Shown: positions 10,947-23,290 of the stretch, one piece after another | Position numbering within the stretch: the stretch's first letter is position 1 | How the letters are laid out: each line of letters starts with the position of its first letter | NCBI GenBank assembly: GCA_028023455.1 | Contig: JAQFVV010000231.1 | Location: 823,001 to 887,000, forward strand | DNA from: Epiperipatus broadwayi | Taxonomy: Eukaryota > Onychophora > Udeonychophora > Euonychophora > Peripatidae | DNA length: 64,000 nucleotides | Direction of reading: 5' to 3' | Position numbers and translations under genes: made by a program | Notes under the pieces: generated by a model | The model's input: the letters and a program-made list of their open reading frames with translations, nothing else | The model's database searches: none | What the model was told of the DNA's origin: nothing

Positions 10947-11690
10947 TTAAATCATTAATAATAATCATGACAAAAACCAGTTGTGCTTCTTCTTTTTAGA
11001 GAATCCAATAATAGATTTACTCATAACCATAATGCACTCCTTAAGAGAACTTCCATGCTTCAGTAATGTGGCATTTCTGAAGATCCAAATATAGAAATTT
11101 TAGTGTATAATAGCTGGTGAAATTTAAGCCTAAGGCAGTATTTCATTGGCTTATAATGCGTTTCCTGTATACGTAAATAGAGGGATGTGATGAGCGTTGG
11201 TTCTGCATGACATACGTATATTGGGGATCATGTATCTTTTTCACATGTACGTGATCATGGGTATCAGTTGCTTGAGAGAGAGTGGAGGATGAATTGGCTG
11301 AAAAATCCTGAGTTCAAACCCCCTATTTATATCTATTGAAATTTAGTACATAGAGTAGATTCTTCTACAGAACTAACATCAATTTTCTTGTGAAGATAAT
11401 TGGAATAATAAGATAATTCAAATGAGGTCATGGGAATAGCTCATTCTTTCTTAATACATGACAGAATAAAAATACTTTTACCTAAACTCTTTTTATATAA
11501 GATCTGCATAAGCAGGTAAAACGTGTTACATTTGTATTCCAGAAATTGATATAATCCAGCACACAGACCCAATTGTAAGCTGGATAAAAAAAAATTACGT
11601 ATTTGTTCCTGATGTTGGTCTGAAGTAACTTATTTTGCAGACCTTTTTTACTTTCCGAACATTATAGGTACTAAATCACTAAAAATTGCA
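10947..11690. other. AT-rich spacer
   Basis: No gene or classed repeat recognised. Confidence 0.5.
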
Positions 11691-12215
11691 TGATCATCAC
11701 TTTCTATGCTTACATAAGCTGATAACATGGAGACAAAACTCTTCATGCAGTATTACAGCTCATGTAAACCAGAGTTGTCAATGACTGCAGAAGATTTGTG
11801 CATAAAATCCCTATTTAGTGCCTACTCATCCAATACCATCAGACTACTTTCTAGCTGGCAGCTCTCAACAGTGAGGAGCCTTGGATTTGAAAGCACTGCA
11901 CTATATGACTATACAAGCTAAAAAACTTGAATTGAAAACATTATTGGAGGCTTCATTTTAGATTCAAAGCTTTACAGTTAGCTAATAAGGTAAAGATGAT
12001 TGCTGGAGGGTTTCATTAGATCCTAAGATCTAGGTGCAGTGCTCTCAGATTCAAGGATCCGCACTGATAAAAATCACAAGCTAGAAACTAGTCTGGGGAT
12101 ATTGAATGAGTGGACACGAGATAGGGATTTTACGCATTCCTGCATCCATAAATTAGTCTGGCTTGCACTGAGTGGCACTACTGTATGGAGAGTTTTGCAT
12201 TTGCATTATAAGTAT
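11690..12215 (+). mobile_element. Retrozyme-like element, inverted arrangement
   Basis: The left part (11740-11920) is a decayed minus-strand copy and the right part (11995-12200) a plus-strand copy of the 8.5-9.2 kb family. The plus copy has CTGATAA (12064-12070), GAAAC (12084-12088) and GTC (12091-12093). G8 of the core is changed to A and stem II is weakened. Apparent frames here are not genes. Confidence 0.7.
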
Positions 12216-13164
12216 TATTGACAATGCCTGAAATAAATCATCATTAATATTATCTACAGAAATGTTTTTTTTTTTTTTTTTACTTAAATCACAAGTCATA
12301 AATTCCATTTTAACAGCTCAGCATCACTCCAAGCTTTTTATGCTATCAATATTATGTGATGTGATGTGATGTAGCTTCTCCTTAAACGAAGTCAAGAATC
12401 TCACAGCAATTATGCCCAGAGAAATCTGTTAGCTACTTTATTTTACATTCCCCAGTCTAAGTTTTCCCATATTCTGCTCCATCCCATTTCCACAACGTAA
12501 TCTTTATCAACTCTATGGTATTTATATCTAAATCCCTCTTATATACTAACTCCATCTATTGTAGATATGAGAAATTATTGGCTTTGGCTTCAATTTTTGA
12601 GTATAGATTTTTTTGAGTTGCAGGCTTCGAAAATTCATAAATGTACTGATTCTTGATTTGAATTCCAAATCTTCATTGATAGAGGCAAATAAGATGACGA
12701 TTATAATTGCACTGCTATATAGCAATTGACAGCTTAACCTTTCTATAGATGGCACTAGAAAAAAATAGAAGAGAAATTCTGTCATATATTTTTTACAAAC
12801 ATTGTTCAGTCTTTGGATAACTCTCACAATGAAGTACAGCTATTATATATTTTTTTAAAAAGTTTAAGATAAGACTATATAGACAAATCTGTGAAACACA
12901 AACATATCTACATATATAACATACAGCTACTTTATCCTACTTGTTTGACAATTTTGTGATGCAGGCTTTTTATTTTTGGATTATACTTTCTATTTTTAAA
13001 AGGTTGATCACTGAGTTGTGTTATTGTGGATTTCCATTATATTCTATCCTCCAGCCAGATGAAAGTATTTAAATAGATAACAATACAAGTAGCACAATCT
13101 CATTCTGAAATGGAAGAGAGATGCCACTACCAGTATTTAAATGAATATATATATATATATATAT
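12216..13164. other. AT-rich spacer
   Basis: Nothing recognised except a T17-like run near 12267, a short GTGAT repeat near 12355-12372 and a (TA)n tract at 13146-13166 into which the LTR element is inserted. Confidence 0.5.
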
Positions 13165-15752
13165 TATACCAGTCCATACTCCCTGCGGAATTCTTTTCCT
13201 AATCTTGCACTGAGCATGAAGTGACCAAGATTCAATAGGTAAAGAAATGGATATCAATCTAGTACTTCAAGCTAAATTGATAGAAAGAGTGGATTGACAG
13301 GACTCTTCCAGATAAAAACACCCTTTAGTTGATATCTTATTTGAATGCCCGAATATTTAGAACAATGGCAAGTACACATCTTTGAAAAATCTATTTACAA
13401 AATAGACTTTTGCGCGCCACTTCTAGAAAAGAATTTTTAAAAAATGAATTTTTCACCCTCCTAGAAGGATGTGCAATACCATATGTTCAGCGGAGCATAA
13501 GAATAAGATTTAACACCCCGGCAGAGCGATATCCCTTTGTGGCTAGCTCAGTCACTCTACAATCTAGGGTCTTCAAATGGGTAAGTTAAATGATTATTAC
13601 CGGTACGTGGTTGATAAGGAAAGAATACATTTTGATCAATATAAATAATAATATGAAAACGAAACAAGTTTAATATTATGATTAAATATTTATTTAATCC
13701 CAAATACCCACCACCGTGTCATACTAATGATGATATAATAACAAAATACTAAATAATTAATTATCCCAAACCATATATATTCGAGGCGTTGAAATAGATA
13801 AAATACAATTTTAAATAAGAAAAATAATAAATCCCTAAAGCTATTTACAAGGTTTATAAGTAATGGAAGTGGTCTGAGCTCTTTTTACCCAATAGAAATA
13901 AATTTTACTTTGTGTGATTTGATATACAGATATGAGATTTTCGGTCATACAGGCATACGCTTTTACTGAGTACTTTAAAACCTTTTTATTGATAGCAAAT
14001 AAAAAAAAAGACAACTAGGCATACATATATTTGCAATATGAGATATTTCACTAATTTCATACTTTTCAACAAGTCAACAAGGTTGCATTGACTCAGATAC
14101 TATATCGTACTCACCATAAGGTACTGTATCTATTTCCTTCTCGCTATAGATAAATTTCTGTACATGTATATGTGCGCATCACAATTATACACTTACTATT
14201 ACTTTAAATATAAAGTTATTAGAGTACTTGCTTACAGGGAATCTATAATAGATCAATCCCTTCTTGCACGCATCATAAGGTGCAGCAGTGACAAAAAATA
14301 ACTTAAAAAGGATATACGGTTAAATACATTTTTAGATATTCAGCATGAGATATCGTATTTACCGAATATTATAAGCGTAGGTACGCATATACATACATGT
14401 ATATCCATATATGATGAATTCCAGAAGTAACAACAAGAGGAAAATGAATAGCAACAACAACAAAAAAAGAATCTCATTGCAATATTTGTTGAAAATACTA
14501 GAATTTGAAATAGAAAAATTGACTCAAAGGATTTAAGTAAAAGCTTTATCATTTATGCCCGTAATAACCGCAAATTCATATACATATGCGAGAGACTCTC
14601 TCTTTTTTTTAAATGATTAATAATAATAACAAAAAATAATATATCTAATCGGAAATATCAAAGTTAATTATTTCAATATTAATAAATATCTTAAAATAAA
14701 CTTATATCTGCATCTTCATTCTTCTCCACTGGGCTCTTGACTGGGCTTCAAGTTAACTGGCTGTGTGGTGAAGATTTCATCCATTTAGCAAGGTGGCATT
14801 TGTCATCATCATGGGTGGCTGGAATTGGCGTGGTCACATCTTGGCGGCTTGGGACAGAGAAAGGGCGGTGCACTGGCTAGTTGTCTACCCCACAGTCATT
14901 TTGCTGGAATCTCTAGTATATTGCTTCATATCTTCTTTTTTTATATATCTAATAATAATTAGGATTATTAATAAATTTTCATAAGCTGTCTCCAATGGTT
15001 ACTCGAATCCACAAAGACAAGAGTTCTTAAAAGAACTGTATAATGGATTTGTTCTTAAGAATGTCACCAATAGTCCTGTTCGTAAATGAATCTCTAAGTA
15101 GCTGGTTGCTTGGAGAATTCAGGAGCCACAAAAAAGAATGACTTGCCCAGAATGGCTGCTAAAGAAAGAATGAATCCCACAGCACTATCAATCCCACTAA
15201 TAAGAACCAATTCAGATATCCCTCTGAGAAGAATGAATCAGCCAATGCTTTTAATTTAGCTTATCATTTAGATTTCAAACATTCCTTTATATTTTTCCGA
15301 TTAAATTCTACATTTTAAGTTTGACATCCATCTTGAATAACCCAGACCACTTGCTTACAAAATCAATTCAAAAGAATTTTTTTTAAAGAGATAACAGTTT
15401 AATTATAGTATTATCAAACCTTTTGTTTTTGATCAGATTTTTGCAAAAGCAATTAACATTACTTGCTTATGGAATAAAATTACAATCTTTAGAAAAGTAA
15501 TTAAAAAAATATATACAAGTATGTTGGAAAATAAAAAATAAAAAATACATATAATGACATATCATAAAAAATATACAAAAAGGAAAAACAAAAATAAAAA
15601 AATACATAAGTTTATACATGTACAATATATAAATTTGTGTGTGCGGGTATTCTACTGCTCAAACCGAACCTCCATTATTAATCTAGCACATTTTTATATT
15701 TGTTGTGCTTAATACAGACTTTGTGCAAGAACATTTGATAATGCCTGACACA
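13165..15752 (-). repeat. 3' LTR (left copy)
   Basis: Closely similar along its whole length to 17169-19768, with scattered substitutions and small indels. The largest visible difference is about 27 bases near 13268, present only in the right copy. It holds small open frames that are non-genic. The left end is TATACCAGTCC next to (TA)n. Confidence 0.8.
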
Positions 15753-15766
15753 ATCTCACCCCTCCA
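15753..15766 (-). promoter_or_regulatory. Polypurine tract
   Basis: Minus-strand TGGAGGGGTGAGAT abuts the TGTGTCAGGC start of the 3' LTR. A polypurine tract primes plus-strand DNA synthesis in LTR retroelements. Its position is the best support for calling the flanking repeats LTRs. Confidence 0.65.
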
Positions 15767-16507
15767 ATGAGACTTTTAAATGGATATGACCATTTAAAGT
15801 CTTAAGTTCTTATTTACATAGATATTAAGTATATGTTTACTAGTTATATTTTTACTAATTTTTGTATTTTTCTTTTGAAACTCTACAAAGCACGATGTCC
15901 AATGGTGACAATGTGACACTTCATCCCCCATAACATCGATATACTAAGCCAAAACTGCATCAGCATCCCAATCACCAGGGTCAGAGATAAAAGAAGACAA
16001 ATAGATGGGCAACATGAAGATATCTATTTTTTCTAGAACTCTGTGGCCAGCCAAGCAAATTTGAAGGAAACACGAAAAATACTAACAGAATAATGTACCA
16101 AACTTTGCGGGTGCATCCATGCTCAATAACTTTTGGAGGCTGACAGGATATTTTTCAACCACAGACAAAGGGCTATGAATAAGAGTTGAAGTTAATGCTC
16201 CTCTGCTTTCTATATGAGACTTACGAGTATGTTTGCATTACCCGAACTGAGTCCCAGAGAATATTTTCTCTGCTAAAAGAATTGCTGGCATTTTTGCGTG
16301 ATGAAAAGTGTTCCTTCACCTGAAGCCACAGAGACTTCAGATCACACAGACATCTCCATCCAACCCCTGCACACACCCCATCTCCAGAGCCCTGAGTTCA
16401 AAAAATGCCAATATGAATCAACCCATACACACAATGCCTGAGAGACAAAAGTTCACAAGAAACCTATAAACATCTAACTATAAAGACTCTTAAATTATGT
16501 GATCTGA

Positions 16508-17167
16508 TTAATTCTCATCTTTACTACACCCTGGCCTTGGTGAGGGTGGTCTGAACTGTTTTTCTTTCCAATATTTCTTTCTTTGATTGTAACCATTGTT
16601 TTCTGTTTGGTGAGTGCGCCTTTCTATACTGTTATTTCTCGGTATGGCCTTTCTATGCCAATGATTTTGTTTTTGCCTATCTTTGTTCCCTTGTGTCTCT
16701 CTTTGGGTCATGTCTACTGCACTTAATACTTCCGCCATTTGTTGCACTGTATTCATATTTGCGGTAAGTAACATTTGTTCAATCCCAAGTGGCAGATTAC
16801 GACGGATTATTCTGACAATTTGCCCTTCTGATATGTGACATGCATTTAATGTCCAAAGTGTTGCCACTTGTCTCCTGAAAAATTGCAAGTAATTTTCGCC
16901 GTTATTCTCATTATGTTTTTCCTGCATGGCTTGGTATAGAATCATCTCTTGATGCTGTTCATTCCAAAAACTTTTTAATAATTCCTTTTTATATTCCTCA
17001 AATGTTACTGGATAGTGTAACAAGGATACCCACCATGCTTGAGCATCGTCATGGAGATGACTGCAGGCGATTGCCAATTTACTAAAGTCATTGATTTGGT
17101 TTACCTGGAAATATTTTTCCAAGCTTTTAATGTGCTCCATAGGAGCTTCACCTGTTTGTCCAGTTTT
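16508..17167 (-). pseudogene. Gag fragment of Ty3/gypsy-like type
   Basis: An ATG-initiated 210-codon frame (16508-17140) is open upstream to the LTR junction at 17168. It reads MEHIKSLEKYFQVN, then KLAIACSHLHDDAQAWW, a hydrophobic/aromatic pattern typical of retrotransposon gag capsid (A..L.G.A..WW). It continues with FFRRQVATLW and a basic, Gln/Asn-rich C-terminus. There is no CCHC knuckle. The gag N-terminus is missing because the LTR junction cuts into it. The rest of the internal region (15767-16500) has no recognisable pol. Confidence 0.7.
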
Positions 17168-17168
17168 C

Positions 17169-19768
17169 TATACCAGTCCATACTCCCTGCGGAATTCTTT
17201 TCCTAATCTTGTACTGAGCATGAAATGACCAAGATTCAACAGGTAAAGAAATGGATATCAATCTAGCGATTGTCTGCACTCATGCATATTGCTACTTCCA
17301 GCTAAATTGATAGAAAGAGTGGATTGACAGGACTCTTCCAGTTAAAAACAACCTTTAGTTGATATCTTATTTGAATGCCCAAATATTTAGAACAATGGCA
17401 AGTACACACCTTTGAAAAATCTAATTACAAAATAGACTTTGTGCGCCACTTCTAGAAAAGAATAAAAAAATGAATTTTTCACCCTCCTAGAAGGATGTGC
17501 AATACCATATGTTCAGCGGAGCATAAGAATAAGATTTAACACCCCGGCAGAGTGATATCCCTTTGTGGCTAGCTCAGTCACTCTACAATCAAGGGTCTTC
17601 AAATGGGTAAGTTAAACGATTATTACCGGTACGTGGTTGATAAGGAAAGAATACATTTTGATCAATATAAATAAAAATATGAAAATGAAACAAGTTTAAT
17701 ATTATGATTAAATATTTATTTAATCCCAAATACCCACCACCGTTTCATACTAATGATAATATAATAACAAAATACTAAATAATTAATTATCCCAAACCAT
17801 ATATATTCGAGGTGTTGAAATAGATAAAATACAATTTTAAATAAGAAAAATAATAAATCCCTAAAGCTATTTACAATGTTTATAAGTAATGGAAGTGGTC
17901 TGAGTTCTTTTTACCCAATAGAAAAAAATTTACTTTGTGTGATTTGATATACAGATATGAGATTTTCGGTCATACAGGCATACGCTTTTACTGATAACTT
18001 TAAAACCTTTTTATTGAGAGCAATTAAAAAAAAAGATGACTACGCATACGTATATTTGCAATATGAGATATTTCACTAATTTCATACTTTTCAACAAGTC
18101 AACAAGGTTGCATTGACTCAGATACTATATCCTACTCACCATAAAGTATTGTATCTATTTCCCTCTCGCTATAGATAAATTCCTGTACATGTATATGTGC
18201 GCATCACAATTATACACTTACTATTACTTTTAATATAAAGTTATTAAAGTACTTGCTTACAGGGAATCTATAATAGATCAATCCCTTCTTGCATTCATCA
18301 TAAGGTGCAGCAGTAACAAAAAAAATAACTTAAAAAGGATATACGGTTAAATACATTTTTACATATTCAGCATGAGATATCGTATTTACTGAATATTATA
18401 AGCGTATGTATGCACACATGTATATCCATATATGATGAATTCCAGGAGTAACAACAAGAGGAAAATGAATAACAACAACAAAAAAAAGAATCTCATTGCA
18501 ATCTTTGTTAAAAATACTAAAATTTGAAATAGAAAAATTGACTCAAAGGATTTAAGTAAAAGCTTTATCATTTATGCCTGTAATAACCAAAAATTCATAT
18601 ACATATGCGAGAAACTCTCTCTCTTTTTTAAATGATTAATAATAATAACAAAAAATAATATATCTAATCGGAAATATCAAAGTTAATTATTTCAATATTA
18701 ATAAATATCTTAAAATAAACTTATATCTGCATCTTCATTCTTCTCCTCTGGGCTCTTGAGTGGGCTTCAAGTTAACTGGCTGTGTGGTGATGATTTCATC
18801 CATTTAGCAAGGCGGCATTTGTCATCATCATGGGCAGCTGGAATTGGCATGGTCACATCTTGGTGGCTTGGGACAGAGAAAGGGCTGTGCACCGGCTAGT
18901 TATCTACCCCACGGTCATTTTGCTGGAATCTGTAGTATATTGCTTCATATCTTCTTTTTTATATATCTAATAATAATTAGGATTAATAATAAATTTTCAT
19001 AAGCTGTCTCCAATGGTTACTTGAATCCACAAAGTCAAGAGTTCTTAAAAGAACTGTATAATGGATTTGTTCTTAAGAATGTCACCAATAGTCCTATTCA
19101 TAAATGAATCTCTAAGTAGCTGGTTGCTTGGAGAATTCTGGAGCCACAAAAATGAATGACTTGCCCAGAATGGCTGCTAAAGAAAGAATGAATCCCACAG
19201 CACTATCAATCTCACTAATAAGAACCAATTCAGATATCCCTCTGAGAAGAATGAATCAGCCAATCCTTTTAATTTAGCTTATCACTTAGATTTCAAACAT
19301 TCCTTTATATTTTTCCGATTAAATTCTACATTTCAAGTTTGACATCCATCTTGAATAACCCAGACCACTTGCTTACAAAATCAATTCAAAATAATTTTTT
19401 TTAAAAGAGATAACAGTTTAATTATAGTATTATCAAACCTTTTGCTTTTGATCAGATTTTTGCAAAAGCAATTAACATTACTTGCTTTTGGAATAAAATT
19501 ACAATCTTTAGAAAAGTAATTAAAAAAAATATACAAGTATGTTGGAAAATAAAAATAAAAATACATATAATGACATATCATAAAAAATATACAAAAAGGA
19601 AAAACAAAAATAAAAAAATACGCGAGTTTATACATGTACAATATTTAAATTTGTGTGTGGGGGTATTCTACTGCTCAGACCGAACCTCCATTATTAATCT
19701 AGCACATGTTTATATTTGTTGTGCTTAATACAGACTTTGTGAAAGGCCATTTGATAATACCTGGCACA
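17169..19768 (-). repeat. 5' LTR (right copy)
   Basis: Partner of 13165-15752. On the minus strand it starts TGTGCCAGGT next to (TA)n and ends at the gag fragment. The usual primer binding site is not visible after the end ...GGACTGGTATA. Confidence 0.8.
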
Positions 19769-19783
19769 ATATATATATATATA

Positions 19784-20186
19784 TAATGAGCATGCTAATA
19801 GTTCTAAATAAGCTTTTCCGCTAAATGCCACAAGAGAAAGCATTTAAAAATCTCTATCTAGAATTATACCTATCCCCAAATCAGTTTCAAGTTACTAGAT
19901 ATCCTCAGGGAGGCTAGGATATTCAGATACTAGATCCAAAATACCAACTCCAGCTCCAAATTTATCTAATACTTAACTACTAAGTAGAAAATCTGAGATT
20001 TTCAGACATCTATATTTCTTCAAATCCAGCTATCTAACTTAAACAGCTATATGAGCCTGAACAAACTTCAGTTACAGCATATATTAATAGTCCTAGCAAT
20101 ATAACATTGCCAAAACCTGGAAAGTCAAACTATAATAGTAATAAAAATTCAAGTCGTACATCATATAACTTAATTTAATAAGCTTA
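19784..20186 (-). mobile_element. SINE-like repeat, second hammerhead family
   Basis: About 400 bp, matching 22862-23290 in opposite orientation and 32740-33115. On the minus strand it contains CTGAGGA (19902-19908) and GAAAC (19884-19888), 13 bases apart, in the hammerhead arrangement. The end block near 20150-20185 matches the AAGTCACATGAT/TGACTT block around the other copy. A truncated second start (GACCATGCTAATAGC) lies at 20205-20290, suggesting a tandem arrangement. Confidence 0.65.
19884..19908 (-). ncRNA. Hammerhead-like core in SINE-like repeat
   Basis: CTGAGGA and GAAAC are intact, with TATCTAGTAACTT between them. Stem II pairing is poor. Downstream is TGATTT in place of the TA-GTC of the other family, so cleavage competence is doubtful. 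Confidence 0.45.
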
Positions 20187-20337
20187 TATCATAAATGTGA
20201 TATAATGACCATGCTAATAGCTCTAAACAAGCCTTTCTGATAAATGCTGCAACAGAGAGCATTTGCAATAGAAGCTTCTTAAATTATATAATGATCGGGG
20301 AAGTATGACTTAACGTAATCTGCACTACAAGGCGCCA

Positions 20338-22313
20338 CTAGGCATTTGAACCTAGAAAATTTATATAGTAGGCAGATACGTAAGTAAAAAAATTATTTTA
20401 TTCTGGTTGATTCAGATTGTTAGCCCATTGTCACTAGCTCAGTGGAGATGCAGAGATAATAATATATATCTTTAATTTATATCTTAAATATAAAAAAATA
20501 AAAGCCACTGCCAGTAATTAACACACAAACAATATTTATTTACACACATATATAATCATGTAAATTTGAGGAATAACATTTATTATTTTAGATTTTAATA
20601 TTAACATTTAATTTAAATTATTATTTTAAAATTTTAAGATTGTTGAGTATGAATAAACTTCATAGATTTGGATTTGAGAAGAACATATTCTGTCCCTGAT
20701 TTAACCTTAGGTCAAAAAGTTCGCAGTCAAACCAACGCCAATCTATCTGATATATTGATGTATTCAATGCAACATGAAATACGACAACATAAACCATACT
20801 GTCAGGAATCTACATCTGAACAGCATGGTTAAAGAGAAGAAATTGTCTCTCGTCCATATAGGAATACTACATCTATCTGATGAGAAGAGCAATAAAAAAA
20901 AACTCCATAGAAAGGGACAGCAGTTTTCACCTTACCATCCCTTCCATAGGCACAAAGAGTGTGTGTGGCATATATATGCAATCCTGCCCGTAGTGGATCT
21001 CATGCTACATTTTCTAATTACATCTAATCCATTGACCCAATTTAACTACAAAACAAACAGCCTAAGATTAACCTCCCTTAAACCATATATAACTTTACAA
21101 ATCTATATAGCCATTCACACCCGACTTAAATTTAACATTTATATATGTTCGCACAGATGAATTTTATAAAATTTGTTTTATAATGTTGAGTATAGATCAG
21201 CTGCATAGATTCCACAGTTAAAAACATTTCAAAATAAACATAACCGATCAAAATACAAAGTCATCAATAATGTCAATTGCAGAGGGAATACAAGAAACCC
21301 AATGGCATTCATCATAAGATGCCGCATTGACATCGATGACTTATATATTCTAATCGAATATGAAAACCACAACATAATCAACCACTAATGAATCCATGCA
21401 ACATCCATACCCAACTTAAATTTCATGCATTTAAATAATTTATACAAATAAATATTAATAGAAATAAAAAAAAAATGGAAATGATTTTTTTTTTTTAACA
21501 AACTCAAATATTTATAGTTTAAACATTAATTATCAATTTGAAAATCAAGTAAGAGTTCATTTTAAAATTTAGGTTAGCTGAATCTTTAAAAAAAAATTTG
21601 ATGAAAGTTCTTAATTACTTTTTTTTTTGTTAATTTGTAAAGTTCATAGCTCACGGTAGAAGAGTCCATGTTTATTGGTGTCAAATCCCATGAAGACTTT
21701 CGTGGAAGACTGGTCTGTTGTTTGTACTGTAGTTCTCAATCCGGAGGCTGCCTTAGTTGGTTCAATCTTGGTATTACAGTCATTTTATTTGAAATAAGTG
21801 AGAGAGAGCGACAAGTGCATCTTATCACTCTTCTCACAAAATCAAGTTGGAAACTGTCCTTAATTTCAATACCTTTCCTTTTATATCATCCACAGAGATT
21901 CAATGAACAAACGTCACTAATCCATCATTTTCATTAGGGTCTGAGCTGAGGCCTGGTGCTTCCATTGGTCAAGCTAATTTCTTTATTTTCTTATCTATCT
22001 TTCATCAGACTTTTTAATTATACAAGAGCCCAAGGGCTAGCTTGCTTTTCAATTATTTTATAAAACAATCATTTCCATTTACAAAAATATTTCATCTTTA
22101 AATCTTGTACTTTTTTATAACAAAGTACGTTCAAATACTTTTATTTATTAAAAAAAAATATTTTTAAAGTTTTGCATCTGTGCGAATATATACGTTTAAC
22201 AACTCTTTACTTTTTTTTTTTTTTAGCTTTTAGATTTTTAATAAATTTATTTTTATTTGTGAACTTAGTTTTTATTTTAAATTAATGTAACAGCATATTT
22301 ATATATCGTTACA
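20338..22313 (-). mobile_element. LTR of the TGTAACGA type with adjacent TGGCGCC
   Basis: Reverse complement of the element at 61865-64000 and same orientation as 1-225. The minus-strand start is TGTAACGATAT (22313). Blocks shared with the right copy include CTGTGCGAA near 22175, the GATTGGGTCAA block near 21045 (reverse complement) and the CTAAGGTTAAAT block near 20705. The other end reads ...CAAATGCCTAG followed by TGGCGCC (20331-20337), which looks like the start of a primer binding site. No coding region is seen; frames such as 20774-21160 lie inside the LTR and are not genes. Confidence 0.6.
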
Positions 22314-22861
22314 TATCAGTAAACTTCCTCAAAAAACAAAAACATTAAAAAAAAGAAAAGAATTTACTTAGTGTTAGTAATTACGTTACACAAATTGATT
22401 ATATATGAAAATTTCAAAAGAACAAAACTTTTTTTTAAAAAGACAACACGGTAATTACACACAAATATGATAAAAAAATTGTTGACTGTTTATTCTTTAC
22501 TACCAGCCAAATTTCTGCCCCCTCCCTTCCAAGTTTCTTTTCTCCTAGTTTTAACTATTACTTAGGCACATTAAACGCTTTGATTTTAAATAAGACATTT
22601 TTTTAAAAAAAAAAATTATGATTTATATTAATTAATTATGTTTTATTTATTACTTTTTATTCCTCGTATTTATTTTTACATATGCGCAATTTTTCTTACT
22701 GGCAGTACCTTTAAAACAAAATTCCAACTATAACTCCATGTCAATACAAAAATATATTTATACCTCATTTCAGAAATATTATTACAGGCATGATTTATTT
22801 TTAAAATTACTCATGGTTTATTAAACATCGGTCTATAATTTTATGTTAAGTCTCCTTCCTG
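22314..22861. other. AT-rich spacer
   Basis: Poly-A and poly-T runs only; no feature recognised. Confidence 0.5.
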
Positions 22862-23290
22862 GATCGTTATAATTAAGTCACATGATCTGTGACTTGATTT
22901 TTTATTACCATTATAGTTTGGCCTTCAAGGCTTTGGAGAAGTTATATTGCTAAGGCTATTAATATATACTGTAGCTGATTCGTTCAGGCCATATATCTAT
23001 TTAAGTTAGATAATTGGATTTGAAGACATATAGATAACTATTAGATAAATGCTGAGCTTGAGATGATATTTTGGATCTAGTGCTTGAATATCCTAGTGCC
23101 TCACTGAGGATAGTCAGTAGCTTGAAACTGGTTTGAGGATAGGGATATTCTAGATAGAGATTTTTAAATGCTTTCTCTTCCAGCATTTATCAGAAAAACT
23201 TGTTTAAAGCTATAAGCATGCTCATTATATTACATTTGTAATAGAAGATTATTAAATTAAGTCACATGATGTATGACTTAATTTTTTATT
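22862..23290 (+). mobile_element. SINE-like repeat, second hammerhead family
   Basis: Inverted relative to 19784-20186. It is flanked by two copies of a roughly 38-base block (AAGTCACATGAT...TGACTT...TTTTTTATTAC) at 22871-22908 and about 23260-23297. These are either a long target duplication or, since the other copy also carries the block, the element's own ends. It contains the hammerhead-like core at 23104-23128. Confidence 0.65.
23104..23128 (+). ncRNA. Hammerhead-like core in SINE-like repeat
   Basis: CTGAGGA (23104-23110), a 13-base spacer (TAGTCAGTAGCTT) and GAAAC (23124-23128), followed by TGGTTT. All invariant core residues are kept. Stem II is weak and no clear GTC follows. Confidence 0.5.

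Larger units (their letters stand above)
13165..19768 (-). mobile_element. LTR retrotransposon with 2.6-kb LTRs, gag only
   Basis: Direct repeats 13165-15752 (3' LTR) and 17169-19768 (5' LTR) flank a 1.4-kb internal region. On the minus strand the LTRs start TGTGTCAGGC / TGTGCCAGGT. The left LTR is preceded by a purine run (TGGAGGGGTGAGAT, 15753-15766), as expected of a polypurine tract. Both outer ends lie in (TA)n, so the target duplication is unreadable. Pol is absent, and no primer binding site follows the 5' LTR, so the copy is internally deleted. Confidence 0.8.

Noticed and set aside
14340-14552. Frames in the 13.2-19.8 kb LTRs (also 18386-18571, 19381-19641)
   Set aside because: They sit within LTR sequence, are Phe/Leu/Cys-rich from poly-AAC or poly-A tracts, and differ between the two LTRs.
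20338-20480. tRNA-like A box (CTAGCTCAGTGG) and T-arm-like TTCAAAT near the LTR end
   Set aside because: The two motifs are on opposite strands and cannot form one tRNA-like unit.
20774-21160. 128-codon plus-strand frame
   Set aside because: It lies inside an LTR present in other copies and is not conserved as a frame in the copy at 61865-64000.
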